A stretch of 64,000 bases of DNA from Chitiniphilus purpureus (lineage in GTDB: Bacteria; Pseudomonadota; Gammaproteobacteria; Burkholderiales; Chitinibacteraceae), in NCBI RefSeq assembly GCF_025642115.1, contig NZ_CP106753.1, positions 496,001-560,000 on the forward strand, given 5' to 3'. The position numbers were made by a program, and so were the translations under genes. How positions within the stretch are numbered: the stretch's first letter is position 1; each line of letters opens with the position of its first letter. Below are positions 9,282 to 19,568 of the stretch, piece after piece. Under the pieces are notes generated by a model. It searched no databases and was not told where the DNA came from. It was given only the letters and a program-made list of their open reading frames with translations.

Positions 9282-10339
9282 GCATCGCGGCATGCTTCCG
9301 GCTGGCCCGGGCGGGATTCACGCTCGATGTCGATCTGGCCCTGCCCGGGCGGGGTGTCATCGGCATCGCCGGCCCATCCGGCGCCGGCAAAAGCACCGTG
9401 CTGCGCCTGATCGCCGGGCTGGAACAGGCCGAGGCCGGCCGGCTGCAGGTGAACGGCAGCCGCTGGCACGACGGTGCCACGGTGCTGCCGGCGCATGCGC
9501 GCCCGGTCGGGATGGTGTTCCAGGACGCGCGCCTGTTCCCGCACCTGTCGGTACGGCAGAACGTGGCCTATGGCTGGCAGCGCATCCACCCGGCTGCCCG
9601 TCGGGTGACATTGGCGCAAGCCATCGAGGCGTTCGATCTGGGCCCGCTGTGCGAGCGGGACGTCGCCCGGCTCTCGGGCGGCGAGCGGCAGCGGGTGGCG
9701 CTGGCGCGCGCGGTGGCGGTCAGCCCACAGCTGATGCTGCTCGACGAACCGCTGGCAGCGCTCGACGCCACGCGCAAGGACGAGATCCTGCCCTACCTCG
9801 CGCGGCTGGCACGCGACTTCGCCCTGCCGGTGCTCTATGTCAGCCATGCGCCGGACGAGCTGGCGCAGCTTGCCGACCACCTGGTGTGGCTGCAGGACGG
9901 TCGCGTGCGTGCGTGCGCGCCGGCGATGCAACTGTTTGCCGACCCGGATTCGCCGTTCAACCAGCGTGAAGATTGCGCGGCGGTGATCCCGGCGCGCATC
10001 GCGCTGCACGACGGGCGCGACCAGCTGAGCCAGGCGGTGTTCGACGGTGGTGCACTGTGGCTGGCCGGGCTGCGCCATCCGCCGGGTGCCGCGGTGCGCC
10101 TGCGCATCGCCGCGCGCGATGTCAGCCTGGCGCGGGGCACGCCCACGCACAGCAGCATCCTCAACATCCTGCCGGCGACCGTCACCGCACTGCGTCCGCA
10201 CGGCCCTTGGTGCCTGGTGGCGCTGGCGGTGGGCGCGGCCACCCTGTTCGCCCGGGTCAGCCACCGCTCGGTACGTGAATTGGCGCTGGGCGAAGGGGTG
10301 TCGGTGTATGCGCAGGTCAAGGCGGCGGCGATGAGCTAG
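9278..10339 (+). CDS. modC: Molybdate ABC transporter ATP-binding protein
   Basis: ModC is the cytoplasmic ATPase of the importer. The 353-aa product has Walker A GPSGAGKST near residue 32, the signature LSGGERQRVALARA, Walker B LMLLDEPLAAL and the H-loop SHAPDE. The C-terminal ~100 residues match a MOP/molybdate-binding regulatory domain (LSQAVFDGG, SSILNILPATV). ATG 9278 overlaps the modB stop. It ends the first operon; a degraded gene region follows. Confidence 0.95.
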   Translation: MSIAACFRLARAGFTLDVDLALPGRGVIGIAGPSGAGKSTVLRLIAGLEQAEAGRLQVNGSRWHDGATVLPAHARPVGMVFQDARLFPHLSVRQNVAYGWQRIHPAARRVTLAQAIEAFDLGPLCERDVARLSGGERQRVALARAVAVSPQLMLLDEPLAALDATRKDEILPYLARLARDFALPVLYVSHAPDELAQLADHLVWLQDGRVRACAPAMQLFADPDSPFNQREDCAAVIPARIALHDGRDQLSQAVFDGGALWLAGLRHPPGAAVRLRIAARDVSLARGTPTHSSILNILPATVTALRPHGPWCLVALAVGAATLFARVSHRSVRELALGEGVSVYAQVKAAAMS

Positions 10340-10464
10340 GCTGGATCGACATTCGGGCCACCCCGCTTTCCGCCCGAACTGCATCCCACGAGGGGCTGCG
10401 AAGGCAGTGGCGCGAGCCCTGCTCCCATCACCGTGCCACCACGGATCGACCCGCCGCGGCGCGG

Positions 10465-11060
10465 CTACGGCGCCTTGGGCTTGACCAGCTGCAGATCCTG
10501 CCGCGCCCTGGCATTCGCCTCGCGCAGCCGGATGCTGCCAAGGAACTGCTTGAACTGCGGCAGGCCGGTTCTTCATTGCCGGGTCGGCATCATAGGCGAA
10601 GGCATTCAGTTCGGCAGACACCGCCGGCACCAGCAGATCATCGGCAGTCTGTAGAAGCCGGCTTCCGCCGGAGCCTCGCCAACCGCCCATGGGCGAAAGC
10701 GCGCAAGGCCGGCTTTGGTAACGTCCAGCCAATGCTGATCGCCAAGCACGGCATTGGTGAGGTTCAGGTGATCCAGGTGGCCCTGGGCGGGTTGCGCCTT
10801 GCGGCTGGCCGTCCAGGTCGAGGGTTTTGGGGCCAAGCTCGGCCGGCTCGGCCAGTTGGTGTTGCGCAGTGTCGCTGAGGGGCCACGCCGGTTGTTGCGC
10901 GGATTCAAGCTGCGCCTGGGCTTGCTCCCGGTCCAGTTGCCGGCCGGCGGCGCCGGGCTGGGCTTCGCTGCTGAGCAGCAGCCCTTGCGCAGCGCGCCGG
11001 TATGGTCGGTGCGCAATTCGAAGCCTTCGCTGCGCGCTTCGGTCCTGCCCTCGGGGCGTG
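10465..11060 (-). pseudogene. Frameshifted gene remnant, partly VgrG-like
   Basis: No intact gene fits this stretch, but conceptual minus-strand translation gives protein-like runs that switch frame. EGFELRTDHTGALRKG (about 10983-11030) continues one frame over as LLLSSEAQPGAAGRQLDRE, then AQHQLAEPAELGPKTLDLDG. After further shifts come HLDHLNLTNAVLGDQHWLDV, TADDLLVPAVSAELNAFAYD and FKQFLGSIRLREANARARQ, ending at a TAG (10465-10467). The first runs resemble, from memory, the C-terminal needle region of type VI secretion VgrG proteins; I do not recognise the last part. At least three frameshifts and no start codon show it is dead. It separates the modC and moaA operons. Confidence 0.5.
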
Positions 11061-11182
11061 GGTGGGCGGGTCGGTCGTTTGTAGGCAGGCTCCCTTGTTC
11101 AAAAGAACTAGGTCGCCGTGCGAATGGTGGACGCCCAGGCAGCGTGGAAAGATCGTCCCCAGGCTTCTGGATTCCCGCCATC

Positions 11183-12184
11183 ATGTCCACCGACCCCACC
11201 CGCGCTGCCCCCCTGATCGACGCCTTCGGCCGGCGCATCGACTACCTGCGCGTATCGGTCACCGACCGCTGCGATCTGCGTTGCACCTATTGCTTGCCCA
11301 AGGGCTTCACCGGGTTCGAGGAGCCGGCGCACTGGATGAGCCATGCGCAGATGCTGCGTCTGGTGGGGCTGTTTGTCGGGCTGGGCGTACGCAAGGTGCG
11401 GCTCACCGGTGGTGAACCGCTGCTGCGCCGGGGGCTGACCGGATTTGCGGCAGGGGTGGCGGCGTTGCCGGGGGTGGCCGATCTGGCGCTGTCGACCAAT
11501 GCCACCCAGCTTGCCGACCATGCCGCCGCGCTGCACGCCGCCGGCGTGACGCGGCTGAATGTCAGTCTCGACAGCCTGGACCGCGACTGCTTTGCCCGGA
11601 TTACCGGGCGCGATTGCCTGGCGCAGGTACTGCAGGGACTGCATGTGGCACGCCGCGCAGGCTTTGCGCCGATCAAGCTCAACATGGTGGTGCAGGCCGG
11701 CGTGAACGAGGTGGATGTCGAGCGCATGGTGGCATTCTCGCTGGCGCACGGCTTCGTGTTGCGGTTGATCGAGCCCATGCCGATGGGCGACACCGGCCGC
11801 GCCGCGGGCTTGGTCGACGTCACTGCGCTGGGTCGTACGCTGGCGCAACGCTTTGGCCTGATCCCGCAGCTGCCGGGTGGCGATGCCGGCCCCGCCCGCT
11901 ACTGGACCGACGCGGCGGGCCGGATGAGCCTGGGCGCGATCACGCCGCTGTCGCGCCATTTCTGCGCCACCTGCAACCGGGTGCGGCTGACGGTGGATGG
12001 CACGCTGCACCTGTGCCTGGGGCAGGAGGACCAGGTGCCGCTCGGCGCCATGCTGCGCGCCGGCGCGAGCGACACCGAACTGGTGGCTGCGATCCGGTGT
12101 GGCATCGCCGCCAAGCCCGAGCGGCATGAATTCGATACCCGCCCCCAGAAAATAGTGCGCTTCATGGCGCAGACCGGAGGTTGA
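11183..12184 (+). CDS. moaA: GTP 3',8-cyclase, radical SAM (first step of molybdopterin synthesis)
   Basis: MoaA converts GTP to 3',8-cyclo-GTP, the first step of molybdenum cofactor synthesis, with MoaC. The 333-aa product has the N-terminal radical-SAM cluster C30-x3-C34-x2-C37 and the C-terminal second cluster C261-x2-C264-x13-C278. It ends in the diglycine (TGG) needed for catalysis. The frame is open far upstream, but ATG 11183 gives the usual family start; the ribosome binding site is weak. It heads an operon running through moaC and narXL. Confidence 0.95.
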   Translation: MSTDPTRAAPLIDAFGRRIDYLRVSVTDRCDLRCTYCLPKGFTGFEEPAHWMSHAQMLRLVGLFVGLGVRKVRLTGGEPLLRRGLTGFAAGVAALPGVADLALSTNATQLADHAAALHAAGVTRLNVSLDSLDRDCFARITGRDCLAQVLQGLHVARRAGFAPIKLNMVVQAGVNEVDVERMVAFSLAHGFVLRLIEPMPMGDTGRAAGLVDVTALGRTLAQRFGLIPQLPGGDAGPARYWTDAAGRMSLGAITPLSRHFCATCNRVRLTVDGTLHLCLGQEDQVPLGAMLRAGASDTELVAAIRCGIAAKPERHEFDTRPQKIVRFMAQTGG

Positions 12185-12188
12185 AAGC

Positions 12189-12803
12189 ATGCGTGCCTAC
12201 GGAACACGGCCTGTGCCCGGCCGCGGCACAGTGGCAGACAGAACCGCGAGCGACGATGACCCGGGCGCGTTGTCTGCACCGGCCGGTGCCGGGTCCCCGC
12301 GGCGTGTGTTCGGGGTGGCCGGGCGCTCGGGCAGTGGCAAGACCACGTTGATCGAGGCCATGTTGCCGTTGCTGACCGGCCAGGGGCTGCGGGTGAATGT
12401 GATCAAGCACAGCCACCACGATCTGACGCTGGAGCCGGCCGGCAAGGACAGCGCACGTTTCCGCGCCGCCGGGGCGCATGAGGTGCTGGTGGCCTCGCCG
12501 TATCGCTTTGCCATCCTGCATGAGCTGGCCGGTCAGCCGGAGCCCGATCTGGCCGAACAGCTGGCCCGGCTGGCAAGTGCCGATTTGACGCTGGTGGAAG
12601 GCTTCAAGCACGACCCGATTCCGCGCATCGAGGTCTACCGACCCGCGCTGGGGCAGCCGCCGCTGCTGTTGTCGCTGCCCGGCCTGTGCGCGGTGGCGAG
12701 CGACGCGTGGTTCCCGTGCCCGGTGCCGCTGCTCGATCTGAACCGGCCGGCCCAGGTGGCGGCCTTCATCCTGGAAACCTTTGCCCATGCTGCTCAGCCT
12801 TGA
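12189..12803 (+). CDS. mobB: Molybdopterin-guanine dinucleotide biosynthesis adaptor, P-loop GTPase
   Basis: MobB is a small GTP-binding protein that assists MobA in attaching GMP to molybdopterin. The P-loop [12 protein letters not shown] begins near residue 43. Downstream VIKHSHHD and the [17 protein letters not shown] segment are family hallmarks. The 204-aa reading is about 30 residues longer than E. coli MobB because of a charged, disordered-looking N-terminus, so an internal start (for example GTG 12306) is possible. It lies four bases after moaA and overlaps moeA. Confidence 0.88.
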   Translation: MRAYGTRPVPGRGTVADRTASDDDPGALSAPAGAGSPRRVFGVAGRSGSGKTTLIEAMLPLLTGQGLRVNVIKHSHHDLTLEPAGKDSARFRAAGAHEVLVASPYRFAILHELAGQPEPDLAEQLARLASADLTLVEGFKHDPIPRIEVYRPALGQPPLLLSLPGLCAVASDAWFPCPVPLLDLNRPAQVAAFILETFAHAAQP

Positions 12804-13980
12804 AGCGATGCTGGCCCGCCTGGCCGCCCAGCCGTTGCCGCCGCCGCAGGTCGAGTCCGTGCCGTTGCAGCAGGCGGCAGGCCGGATCAGCGCGGCGACC
12901 GTCGTCGCGGCGCTCGATCTGCCGCCATTCGCCGCCAGCGCGATGGACGGCTATGCGGTCGCGATGACAACCGCTGCGCCGGCAGGCCCGTATCGGCTGG
13001 CGGGCTACGCTGCCGCCGGCAGCTGCGAGGCGCAACGGCTCGAACCCGGGGAGGCACTGCGGGTGCTGACCGGCGCGCCGCTGCCGGCCGGCTGTACCGC
13101 CGTGGTGCCGCAGGAGCAGGTGCGCTGCGACGGGCCGCAACTCCATTTGCACGCCTCGCCACAGCCTGGGGCGCATATGCGGCTGCCGGGCAGTGAGCTG
13201 GCCGCCGGCACCCCGCTGCTGCAGCAGGGCGAGCGTATCCGCACGTTGCAGATCGGGCTGCTGGCCAGTCAGGGCATCGCCGCGCTGCAGGTCTACCGGC
13301 GCGTGCGGGTCGGTGTGCTGTCGTCCGGCAACGAGCTGCAGCAGCCGGGTGAACCGCTCGCCCCCGGCCGCATCTACGACGCCAATCGTCCGCAACTGCT
13401 GGCGTTGCTGGCCCAGGCCGGCACCGACCCCGTCGATCTGGGCACGGTGCCGGACGACATGGGGCAGACGCTGGCCTGTCTGCGGTCCGCTGCCGCGCGT
13501 TGCGACGTGATCATCAGCTCCGGCGGGGCCTCGGTGGGCGATGCCGACCATATGCGCGCCGCGGTGGCGCAGCTGGGGGCGATCGACAGCTGGCGCGTGG
13601 CGATCAAGCCGGGCAAGCCGTTTGCCTTCGGCCAGGTGGATGGGGTGCCGTTCCTGGCGCTGCCGGGCAATCCGGTCGCCGCCGCGGTCACCTATCTGCT
13701 GCTGGCGCAACCGTTGCTGCGCCGCGCCGCTGGCGGGATGGCCGCGGCACCGCAGGCACGGCAGCTGCCGCTGACGCAGCCGGTGCACAACCCGGACGAG
13801 CGCCGCCATTTCCTGCGGGCGCGTCTGGTGGAACGGCAGGGCGTGCAATGGGCCGAGCCCTTTGCGCAGCAGGGCTCGGCCGCGTTGTCGACCCTGGCGC
13901 AGGCGGCGCTGCTGCTCGACATCCCGGCGGCGGCGACGCTGCCGGCGGGTGCACCGGTGCGCGCACTGATCCTGGATTGA
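12787..13980 (+). CDS. moeA: Molybdopterin molybdenumtransferase
   Basis: MoeA inserts molybdate into adenylylated molybdopterin. The 397-aa product has [13 protein letters not shown] near residue 40, a linker domain, the catalytic-domain motif [13 protein letters not shown] around residue 245, KPGKPFAFG and [12 protein letters not shown], then the C-terminal domain IV. ATG 12787 overlaps the end of mobB by 17 bases, which indicates coupled translation. Mog, which supplies its substrate, is encoded at 18432-19004 on the other strand. Confidence 0.95.
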   Translation: MLLSLEAMLARLAAQPLPPPQVESVPLQQAAGRISAATVVAALDLPPFAASAMDGYAVAMTTAAPAGPYRLAGYAAAGSCEAQRLEPGEALRVLTGAPLPAGCTAVVPQEQVRCDGPQLHLHASPQPGAHMRLPGSELAAGTPLLQQGERIRTLQIGLLASQGIAALQVYRRVRVGVLSSGNELQQPGEPLAPGRIYDANRPQLLALLAQAGTDPVDLGTVPDDMGQTLACLRSAAARCDVIISSGGASVGDADHMRAAVAQLGAIDSWRVAIKPGKPFAFGQVDGVPFLALPGNPVAAAVTYLLLAQPLLRRAAGGMAAAPQARQLPLTQPVHNPDERRHFLRARLVERQGVQWAEPFAQQGSAALSTLAQAALLLDIPAAATLPAGAPVRALILD

Positions 13981-13998
13981 GTGAGGACGAGGCACGAC

Positions 13999-14256
13999 AT
14001 GAAGATCCGCATCCTGTACCTGGCCGGCCTGCGCGACGCGCTGGGCTGTGCCGAAGAGGCGCTGACACTGCCTGGCGCCGAGGCGACGGTGGCCGGGCTG
14101 CTGGCGGCGCTGCGCGCCCGCGGCGGCGAATGGGCGAGCACACTCGGCCCGGACCGCGTGTTCCGGGTCGCGGTCGAGCACACGCTTGCGTGCCCCGGCA
14201 CCCCGCTGACGGACGGGGTCGAGGTGGCGTTGTTCCCACCGGTGACCGGAGGCTAG
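13999..14256 (+). CDS. moaD: Molybdopterin synthase small subunit, sulfur carrier
   Basis: MoaD is the ubiquitin-like sulfur carrier of molybdopterin synthase; its C-terminal thiocarboxylate donates the dithiolene sulfurs. The 85-aa product has the expected size and ends FPPVTGG, with the required terminal diglycine. ATG 13999 follows moeA by 18 bases and its stop is four bases before moaE, the partner subunit. Confidence 0.93.
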   Translation: MKIRILYLAGLRDALGCAEEALTLPGAEATVAGLLAALRARGGEWASTLGPDRVFRVAVEHTLACPGTPLTDGVEVALFPPVTGG

Positions 14257-14260
14257 CGCC

Positions 14261-14758
14261 ATGGCGACAGCGCCTGACGCATTGCAAACGGCAATCCGTA
14301 TCGCGGTCCAGCATGCGGATTTCGACCTGGGTGCCGAACTGGCGGCGCTGGACGACCCGGCACGGGCGTGTGGCGCGGTGGCGAGCTTTGTCGGGCGGGT
14401 GCGGCGCGATACCGGCGGGGACGTGCCGCTGAGCGCGCTGACGCTGGAACACTATCCGGGCATGACCGAGAAGGTATTGCGCGAGCTGGCCGCCGGCGCC
14501 GGGGAGCGCTTCAGCCTGCAGGCGGTGACCGTGGTGCACCGCATCGGGCTGCTGCGACCGGGCGAACAGATCGTGCTGGTGCTGGCGGCGGCGCCGCATC
14601 GCAAGGCGGCGCTCGCCGCCGTCGATTTCCTGATGGACCATCTCAAATCGGTCGCGCCGTTCTGGAAGTGCGAACAGTACGGCGCACAGCGGCACTGGGT
14701 GCAGGCCCGGGCCGACGACGAAGCGGCGCTTGCGCGATGGCAGACGTCGACGCCCTGA
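14261..14758 (+). CDS. moaE: Molybdopterin synthase catalytic subunit
   Basis: MoaE converts cPMP to molybdopterin using sulfur from MoaD. The 165-aa product shows GAVASFVGRVRRDTGG, LTLEHYPGMTEKVL and VVHRIGLLRPGEQIV. The active-site segment DHLKSVAPFWKCE contains the two conserved lysines. Length is normal. Its end overlaps the start of mobA by 22 bases. Confidence 0.95.
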   Translation: MATAPDALQTAIRIAVQHADFDLGAELAALDDPARACGAVASFVGRVRRDTGGDVPLSALTLEHYPGMTEKVLRELAAGAGERFSLQAVTVVHRIGLLRPGEQIVLVLAAAPHRKAALAAVDFLMDHLKSVAPFWKCEQYGAQRHWVQARADDEAALARWQTSTP

Positions 14759-15327
14759 TCCTGTGCGGCGGCCAGGGTCGCCGTTTCGGCGGACAGGACA
14801 AAGGACTGGTGCCGCTCGCCGGCCGGCCGCTGGTGCAATGGGTGCTGGCCGCGCTCGCCGGCTGGCCGGTCGGGCAGGTGCTGCTGTCGGCCAACCGCAA
14901 TGCAGTGCGTTACCGTGCGTTCGGCCATCCGGTGCTGCCGGATCTGCGGTCGGGTTTTTCCGGCCCGCTGGCCGGGCTGGAAGCCGGCCTTGCCGCCAGT
15001 GCCGCGCCGTATCTGCTGGTGCTGCCATGCGATGTGCCCATGCTGCCCGCCGATCTGCTGCCGCGGCTGCTGGCAGCACTGCAGGACGGTGCGCCGGTCG
15101 CCTACGCGACCGACGCGCAGCGCGTGCATCCGGCGTTGTGCCTGGTGCGTCGCACGGAGCGCGCCCGGATCGCGGCGCGCCTCGATCGCGGCGAGCGCGG
15201 GCTGGCCCGCTGGCAGGCTGCGGCGGGCGGATGCGCCGTGCCGTTCGCCTTCGATTTTCCCAACCTCAACTGTGCCCAGACGCTTGCCGAGTTTGAACAG
15301 CGCCGGGCATTCCAGGCGGAACCATGA
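14737..15327 (+). CDS. mobA: Molybdenum cofactor guanylyltransferase
   Basis: MobA transfers GMP to Mo-molybdopterin, producing the MGD form used by NarG. The 196-aa product has the nucleotidyltransferase motif [18 protein letters not shown] at the N-terminus, [11 protein letters not shown], and LPCDVPMLP with the metal-binding Asp. ATG 14737 lies inside the moaE end, and the stop overlaps the moaC ATG, so the cofactor genes are tightly coupled. Confidence 0.94.
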   Translation: MADVDALILCGGQGRRFGGQDKGLVPLAGRPLVQWVLAALAGWPVGQVLLSANRNAVRYRAFGHPVLPDLRSGFSGPLAGLEAGLAASAAPYLLVLPCDVPMLPADLLPRLLAALQDGAPVAYATDAQRVHPALCLVRRTERARIAARLDRGERGLARWQAAAGGCAVPFAFDFPNLNCAQTLAEFEQRRAFQAEP

Positions 15328-15824
15328 ACCAACTGACGCATTTCGACGAACAGGGGCAGGCCTGGATGGTCGACGTGGGCGGCAAGCCCGCCACCCGCCG
15401 CCGTGCCGTGGCACAGGGGCGCATCCGGATGCAGCCGGCCACGGCAGCGCTGATCGCCGGCGGCGGCCACACCAAGGGCGACGTGCTCGGCATCGCCCGG
15501 GTGGCCGCGATCATGGCGGCCAAACGCACCGGCGAGCTGATTCCGCTATGCCATCCGCTTGCGCTGACGCATCTGGCGGTCGAGTTCGAGCTGAGCAAGA
15601 ATGCGGTGGAGGTGCGTGTCGCCGCCGAGACGCAGGGTCCGACCGGCGTGGAGATGGAGGCGCTCACCGCCGCCAGTGTCGCGTTGCTGACCATCTACGA
15701 CATGTGCAAGGCGGCGGACCGCGCCATGCGGATCGAAGCGGTGCAGCTTCTGGAAAAGCACGGTGGCAAGTCGGGCAGCTGGTACGCGGCGAGCGAGGAG
15801 AACGGAGCTGATGGCACTGGATGA
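15324..15824 (+). CDS. moaC: Cyclic pyranopterin monophosphate synthase
   Basis: MoaC converts 3',8-cyclo-GTP made by MoaA into cPMP. The 166-aa product contains [44 protein letters not shown] and YDMCKAADR, all family signatures including the active-site Lys/Asp region. ATG overlaps the mobA stop; the end overlaps narX by 14 bases. Confidence 0.96.
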   Translation: MNQLTHFDEQGQAWMVDVGGKPATRRRAVAQGRIRMQPATAALIAGGGHTKGDVLGIARVAAIMAAKRTGELIPLCHPLALTHLAVEFELSKNAVEVRVAAETQGPTGVEMEALTAASVALLTIYDMCKAADRAMRIEAVQLLEKHGGKSGSWYAASEENGADGTG

Positions 15825-17739
15825 GGTGATGCCGGAACCTGCGCTGAAGGAGCGGCTGTCCACCCGCATCGTGACCAGCAGCATCGCCGCGCTGCTGTTC
15901 GTGCTCGCGATGATCGGCTGGACGCTGTGGCTTTCATGGCAGCTCGAAGGTGCGGGCGCCGCCATCAACGACACCGGCAGTCTGCGCATGCGCGCCAACC
16001 TGATCGGTATCGAACTGCTCAAGGCCGAAGCGGTGCCGTCGGCGCGCGTCGTACGCGCGCAGGCGGCGCTGGATGCGCAACACGCCACGCTGGAGCGGCT
16101 ACGCCGCGGCGTACCGTCACGGCCGCTGTTCCTGCCACAGGACGAGGCCATCCGCGCCCAGTTCGAACGGGTGACCGCGCTGTGGCAGCGCCGGCTGCAA
16201 CCGGCGGCGGTCGTGGCCATGGCGGGCGGCGCACGTGCATCCTATCTCTCGGCATTGCCGAACTTCGTCGACGAAGCCGACCGCCTGGTGCGGATGATCG
16301 AGGTGGACAACGCCGGCAAGACCTCGCTGTTGCGGTTGTCGCAGGGGCTGCTGGTCGTGCTCGCCTGCGCTGGCACCCTGGCGATGATCTACCTGCTCTA
16401 TCTGTGGATCATCTCACCGGTGCTGCGGCTGCAGGACGGGCTGGGGCGCATGGCGGCGCGTGAGTTCGGCGTGCGTCTGCCGGTGGAGTCGCGCGACGAA
16501 TTCGGCGTGCTGGCCGCCGGCTTCAACCGGATGGCCGAGGAGCTCGAAGCGCTCTACCGCGAGCTGGAGACACGCGTCGCGACCAAGACGGCGCAGCTGG
16601 CGGCGCGCAACCGCGAGCTGGAGACGTTGTACGACATGGCGGCGTTCCTGCACCAGCCCAATGATATCGACACGCTGTGCCGCGGCTTTCTCAAGGAGGT
16701 GCGGCGCCAGTTCCATGCCGACGGCGGCAGCATCCGGGCGGTGGACCCGGAAGGCGAGAAGCTGTTGATGGTGGTGGCCGACGGGCTGACCCCGGCGCTG
16801 GCCGAGCACGAGCATTGCATGAAGGTGGACGACTGCTTCTGCGGTCAGGCGACCCAGCAGGGCGTGGTGGTGATCCACGATTTGCGCCGGCTGCCGCAGC
16901 CCGATGCCTACCAATGCAGCAAGGAGGGATTCACCAGCCTTGCGGTGTTCCGCATCGTGTCGCGCGACGAGGTGCTCGGTTCGTTCTCGCTGCATTTCCG
17001 CGACCGGCACGCGTTGTCGGAGGCCGAGACCCAACTGCTCGAAACGCTGGGCCGGCACCTGGGTGTGGCACTGGAGAATCGGCGGCTGGCCGCCAAGGCG
17101 CGGCAGCTGGCGGTGGCGCAGGAGCGCAGCCTGGTGGCGCAGGGGCTGCACGACAGCATTGCGCAGGGGCTCAACTTCCTCAATCTGCAGGTGCAGCTGC
17201 TCGAGGATGCGCTGGCGCGCGGCGCGCTCGACGATGCCACCGAGATCGCGCCGCTGTTGCGCACCGGGGTCGAGGAGAGCTATCAGGATGTGCGCGAGCT
17301 GCTGTCCAACTTCCGCAGCAAGCTGGCGCAAGGCGAGCTGGTCAGCGGCATCGAGGAGACGGCATCGCGCTTCACCCGACAGACCGGCATCGAGGTGGCG
17401 CTCGACGTGCGGGACGAGGGCGCGCCATTGCCGCCCGAGCAGCAGCTGCAGGTGCTGTTCATCCTGCAGGAGGCGCTGTCCAATGTGCGCAAGCACGCCC
17501 AGGCCGGAAAGGTATGGGTGCAGATGCGCAATCAGCGCGATTTCGTGCTGAAGGTGCGTGACGACGGCCAGGGTTACGATCCGGACGAGGTGGCACGGCG
17601 CAGTGAGCAGCATGTGGGGCTGTCGATCATGCGCGAGCGTGCCGGGCGCATCGGTGCCGAGCTGACACTGACCAGCCGTCCCGGCGCCGGCGTACAACTG
17701 GCGCTCACGCTCGACCAAGCACGCCGGCAGGCCGCATGA
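15811..17739 (+). CDS. narX: Nitrate/nitrite sensor histidine kinase, NarX type
   Basis: This membrane kinase senses periplasmic nitrate and phosphorylates NarL. The 642-aa product has TM1 at about 22-44, a periplasmic domain with the P-box [13 protein letters not shown] at 52-64, and TM2 at about 177-201. A HAMP linker follows, then a GAF-like region with clustered cysteines (C336, C342, C344, C369), the HisKA_3 box with H447 in [13 protein letters not shown], and an HATPase domain with [11 protein letters not shown] 15811 overlaps moaC by 14 bases. Placing a nitrate sensor at the end of a cofactor operon links supply and regulation. Confidence 0.92.
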   Translation: MALDEVMPEPALKERLSTRIVTSSIAALLFVLAMIGWTLWLSWQLEGAGAAINDTGSLRMRANLIGIELLKAEAVPSARVVRAQAALDAQHATLERLRRGVPSRPLFLPQDEAIRAQFERVTALWQRRLQPAAVVAMAGGARASYLSALPNFVDEADRLVRMIEVDNAGKTSLLRLSQGLLVVLACAGTLAMIYLLYLWIISPVLRLQDGLGRMAAREFGVRLPVESRDEFGVLAAGFNRMAEELEALYRELETRVATKTAQLAARNRELETLYDMAAFLHQPNDIDTLCRGFLKEVRRQFHADGGSIRAVDPEGEKLLMVVADGLTPALAEHEHCMKVDDCFCGQATQQGVVVIHDLRRLPQPDAYQCSKEGFTSLAVFRIVSRDEVLGSFSLHFRDRHALSEAETQLLETLGRHLGVALENRRLAAKARQLAVAQERSLVAQGLHDSIAQGLNFLNLQVQLLEDALARGALDDATEIAPLLRTGVEESYQDVRELLSNFRSKLAQGELVSGIEETASRFTRQTGIEVALDVRDEGAPLPPEQQLQVLFILQEALSNVRKHAQAGKVWVQMRNQRDFVLKVRDDGQGYDPDEVARRSEQHVGLSIMRERAGRIGAELTLTSRPGAGVQLALTLDQARRQAA

Positions 17740-17758
17740 ACAACCAGGGGAAACGACC

Positions 17759-18421
17759 ATGACCATACGCGTGCTGCTGGTGGACGACCACACGCTGTTC
17801 CGCTCGGGCATCAAGCAACTGCTGCAGCGGCAGGAGGATGTCGAGGTGGTGGCCGAGGCCGCCGACGGGGTCGAGGGCATCAAGCGGGCCAAGGCGCAGC
17901 GTCCGGATGTGATCCTGCTCGACCTGAACATGCCGGGCCTGTCCGGGCTGGAGACGCTGCAGCTGCTGGTGCAGGATGTGCCCGAGGCGGCAGTGCTGAT
18001 CCTGACCGTATCGGAAGAGGCCGAGGAACTGGCACAGGCGCTGCAGCAGGGCGCGCGCGGCTACCTGGTGAAGAACATCGAGGTCGATGCGCTGATCGCG
18101 GCGGTGCGCAAGGCCGCGCGTGGCGAGGCGGTGATCGCCGACAGCATGACCGCCAAGCTGGTGGAGCGCTTTCGCAGCCATGGCGCCGTGCCGGGCGGGG
18201 CCGCGGCACCGTCCGAACGCGAGAAGCTCACCCCGCGCGAGCGGGAGATCGTCGCCTGTCTCGCCCGGGGCGAGAGCAACAAGGAGATCGCGCGCCGGCT
18301 GGAGGTGGCCGAGAGCACGGTCAAGATCCACGTGCAGAACATCCTGAAGAAGCTCAATCTGAACAGCCGCGTGCAGGTGGCCGTGTACGCGGTCGAGCAC
18401 GGGCTCGCCGGCAATCCGTAG
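17759..18421 (+). CDS. narL: Nitrate/nitrite response regulator, NarL type
   Basis: NarL is the DNA-binding partner of NarX and typically activates nar genes and represses alternative respiratory genes. The 220-aa product has a receiver domain with D9/D10, phosphoacceptor D55 in ILLDLNMPG, T83 and K105. A LuxR-type HTH covers about residues 156-218 (LTPREREIVACLARGESNKE). It starts 19 bases after narX and ends convergently with mog. I did not find convincing NarL heptamers upstream of narG by eye. Confidence 0.93.
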   Translation: MTIRVLLVDDHTLFRSGIKQLLQRQEDVEVVAEAADGVEGIKRAKAQRPDVILLDLNMPGLSGLETLQLLVQDVPEAAVLILTVSEEAEELAQALQQGARGYLVKNIEVDALIAAVRKAARGEAVIADSMTAKLVERFRSHGAVPGGAAAPSEREKLTPREREIVACLARGESNKEIARRLEVAESTVKIHVQNILKKLNLNSRVQVAVYAVEHGLAGNP

Positions 18422-18431
18422 CGCTGCCGCT

Positions 18432-19004
18432 TCAGCCGCCCGGGCGGAACGCTGCCACCACCTCCGCGTGGGTCTCGATCCGCGGCCCGTCCAGCAGGTC
18501 GATGCAATAGGGTACCGCGGCGAAGATGCCGGGCACCGCAACGGTGCCGTCCGCATGGCGCACGCCTTCGAGCGTTTCCTTGATCGCCCGGGGGCGGCCG
18601 GGCAGGTTCAGGATCAGCGTGCGGCCGCGGATGGCCCCCACCTGCCGGCTCAGCAGGGCGGTCGGCACGAAGTGCAGGCTGATCTGCCGCATCTGTTCGC
18701 CAAAGCCGGGCATCACCCGGTCGGCGACCGCCAGCGTCGCCTCCGGCGTCACGTCGCGCGGCGCGGGTCCGGTGCCCCCGGTGGTCAGGATCAACTGGCA
18801 GCCTGCCTGGTCGGCCAGCTCGATCAGCGTCGCCTCGATCCGCGGCTGCTCATCCGGGATCAGGCGGCAGACCACCTGATACGGCGTGCTCAGCGCCGCG
18901 GCCAGCCACGCCTGCAACGCGGGCAGCCCCTGATCCTGATAGACGCCGGCGCTGGCCCGGTCCGATGTGGCGACGAGGCCGATGCGCAGTGCTGGCTGTT
19001 CCAT
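18432..19004 (-). CDS. mog: Molybdopterin adenylyltransferase
   Basis: Mog adenylylates molybdopterin before MoeA inserts molybdenum. The 190-aa product has LRIGLVATSDRASAGVYQDQ at its N-terminus and TTGGTGPAPRDVTPEA at the nucleotide site. The frame is open upstream to 19097, but ATG 19004 gives the family start. The gene is on the opposite strand to the other molybdenum cofactor genes and converges on narL with ten bases between stops, completing the pathway in one locus. Confidence 0.92.
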   Translation of the reverse strand: MEQPALRIGLVATSDRASAGVYQDQGLPALQAWLAAALSTPYQVVCRLIPDEQPRIEATLIELADQAGCQLILTTGGTGPAPRDVTPEATLAVADRVMPGFGEQMRQISLHFVPTALLSRQVGAIRGRTLILNLPGRPRAIKETLEGVRHADGTVAVPGIFAAVPYCIDLLDGPRIETHAEVVAAFRPGG

Positions 19005-19131
19005 GTCCGCCCCTGTACCCGTGTGTTCGGCAGTGCGCGCCGGTTGGGATTGGCGCGCAGTATGCCGATTGTCCCAAAGCCGGGTGCGGCCCGGCATTCC
19101 CCGGATGGCCTAGACAGGATGGCGCGGTCGG

Positions 19132-19422
19132 TCAGCCCAGCAGTTCATCGATATAGCGGATATAGACGGGGAACCAGCCTGCCGGATCGTCGCCGCACTG
19201 CGCCCGCGTGGCCTCGGCGTAGCAGTACTGCTGGGCCCGCTTGGCCAGTGTGTCCAGCTTGTTGGGTTCCACATCGCGCGCCTTGGCTTCGGCCTTGATG
19301 GCGCGGTTGATCTCTTCGTGGCAGATCGCCACGGGTTCACGGCACTGCGCAAGCAGATCGGCATACCTGCCCGCGTGCGCCGGGGCGCAAAGCAGGGCGG
19401 TGACGAGGATGGCGGCACGCAT
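19132..19422 (-). CDS. Small secreted protein of unknown function
   Basis: The 96-aa product has a clear signal peptide (MRAAILVTALLCAPAHAG), cleaved after about residue 17. The mature part is helical and charged, with four cysteines (CREPVAIC, QYCYAEATRAQC) that could form two periplasmic disulfides. I do not recognise the family. It is divergent from the OmpA-like lipoprotein gene. Confidence 0.7.
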   Translation of the reverse strand: MRAAILVTALLCAPAHAGRYADLLAQCREPVAICHEEINRAIKAEAKARDVEPNKLDTLAKRAQQYCYAEATRAQCGDDPAGWFPVYIRYIDELLG

Positions 19423-19568
19423 ACAGGCTCCTTCCGGTGGTTGTCGGCAAAACGGCTATCTGCATGATCGGCGCTCGACCCGGGAAGGTGTCGTGTGATC
19501 TTTAACATCACGCGTGTCAGGATTTGTCCCAGATAATTTGCATATCTACCGGACCGAAAGGAGCTCCC

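Noticed and set aside
19494..19512. TGTGA...TCACG sequence upstream of the OmpA-like lipoprotein, resembling a CRP site
   Set aside because: The half-sites are 9 bases apart instead of 6 and the second half is imperfect; the GTGAT-N7-ATCAC repeat alone is weak.
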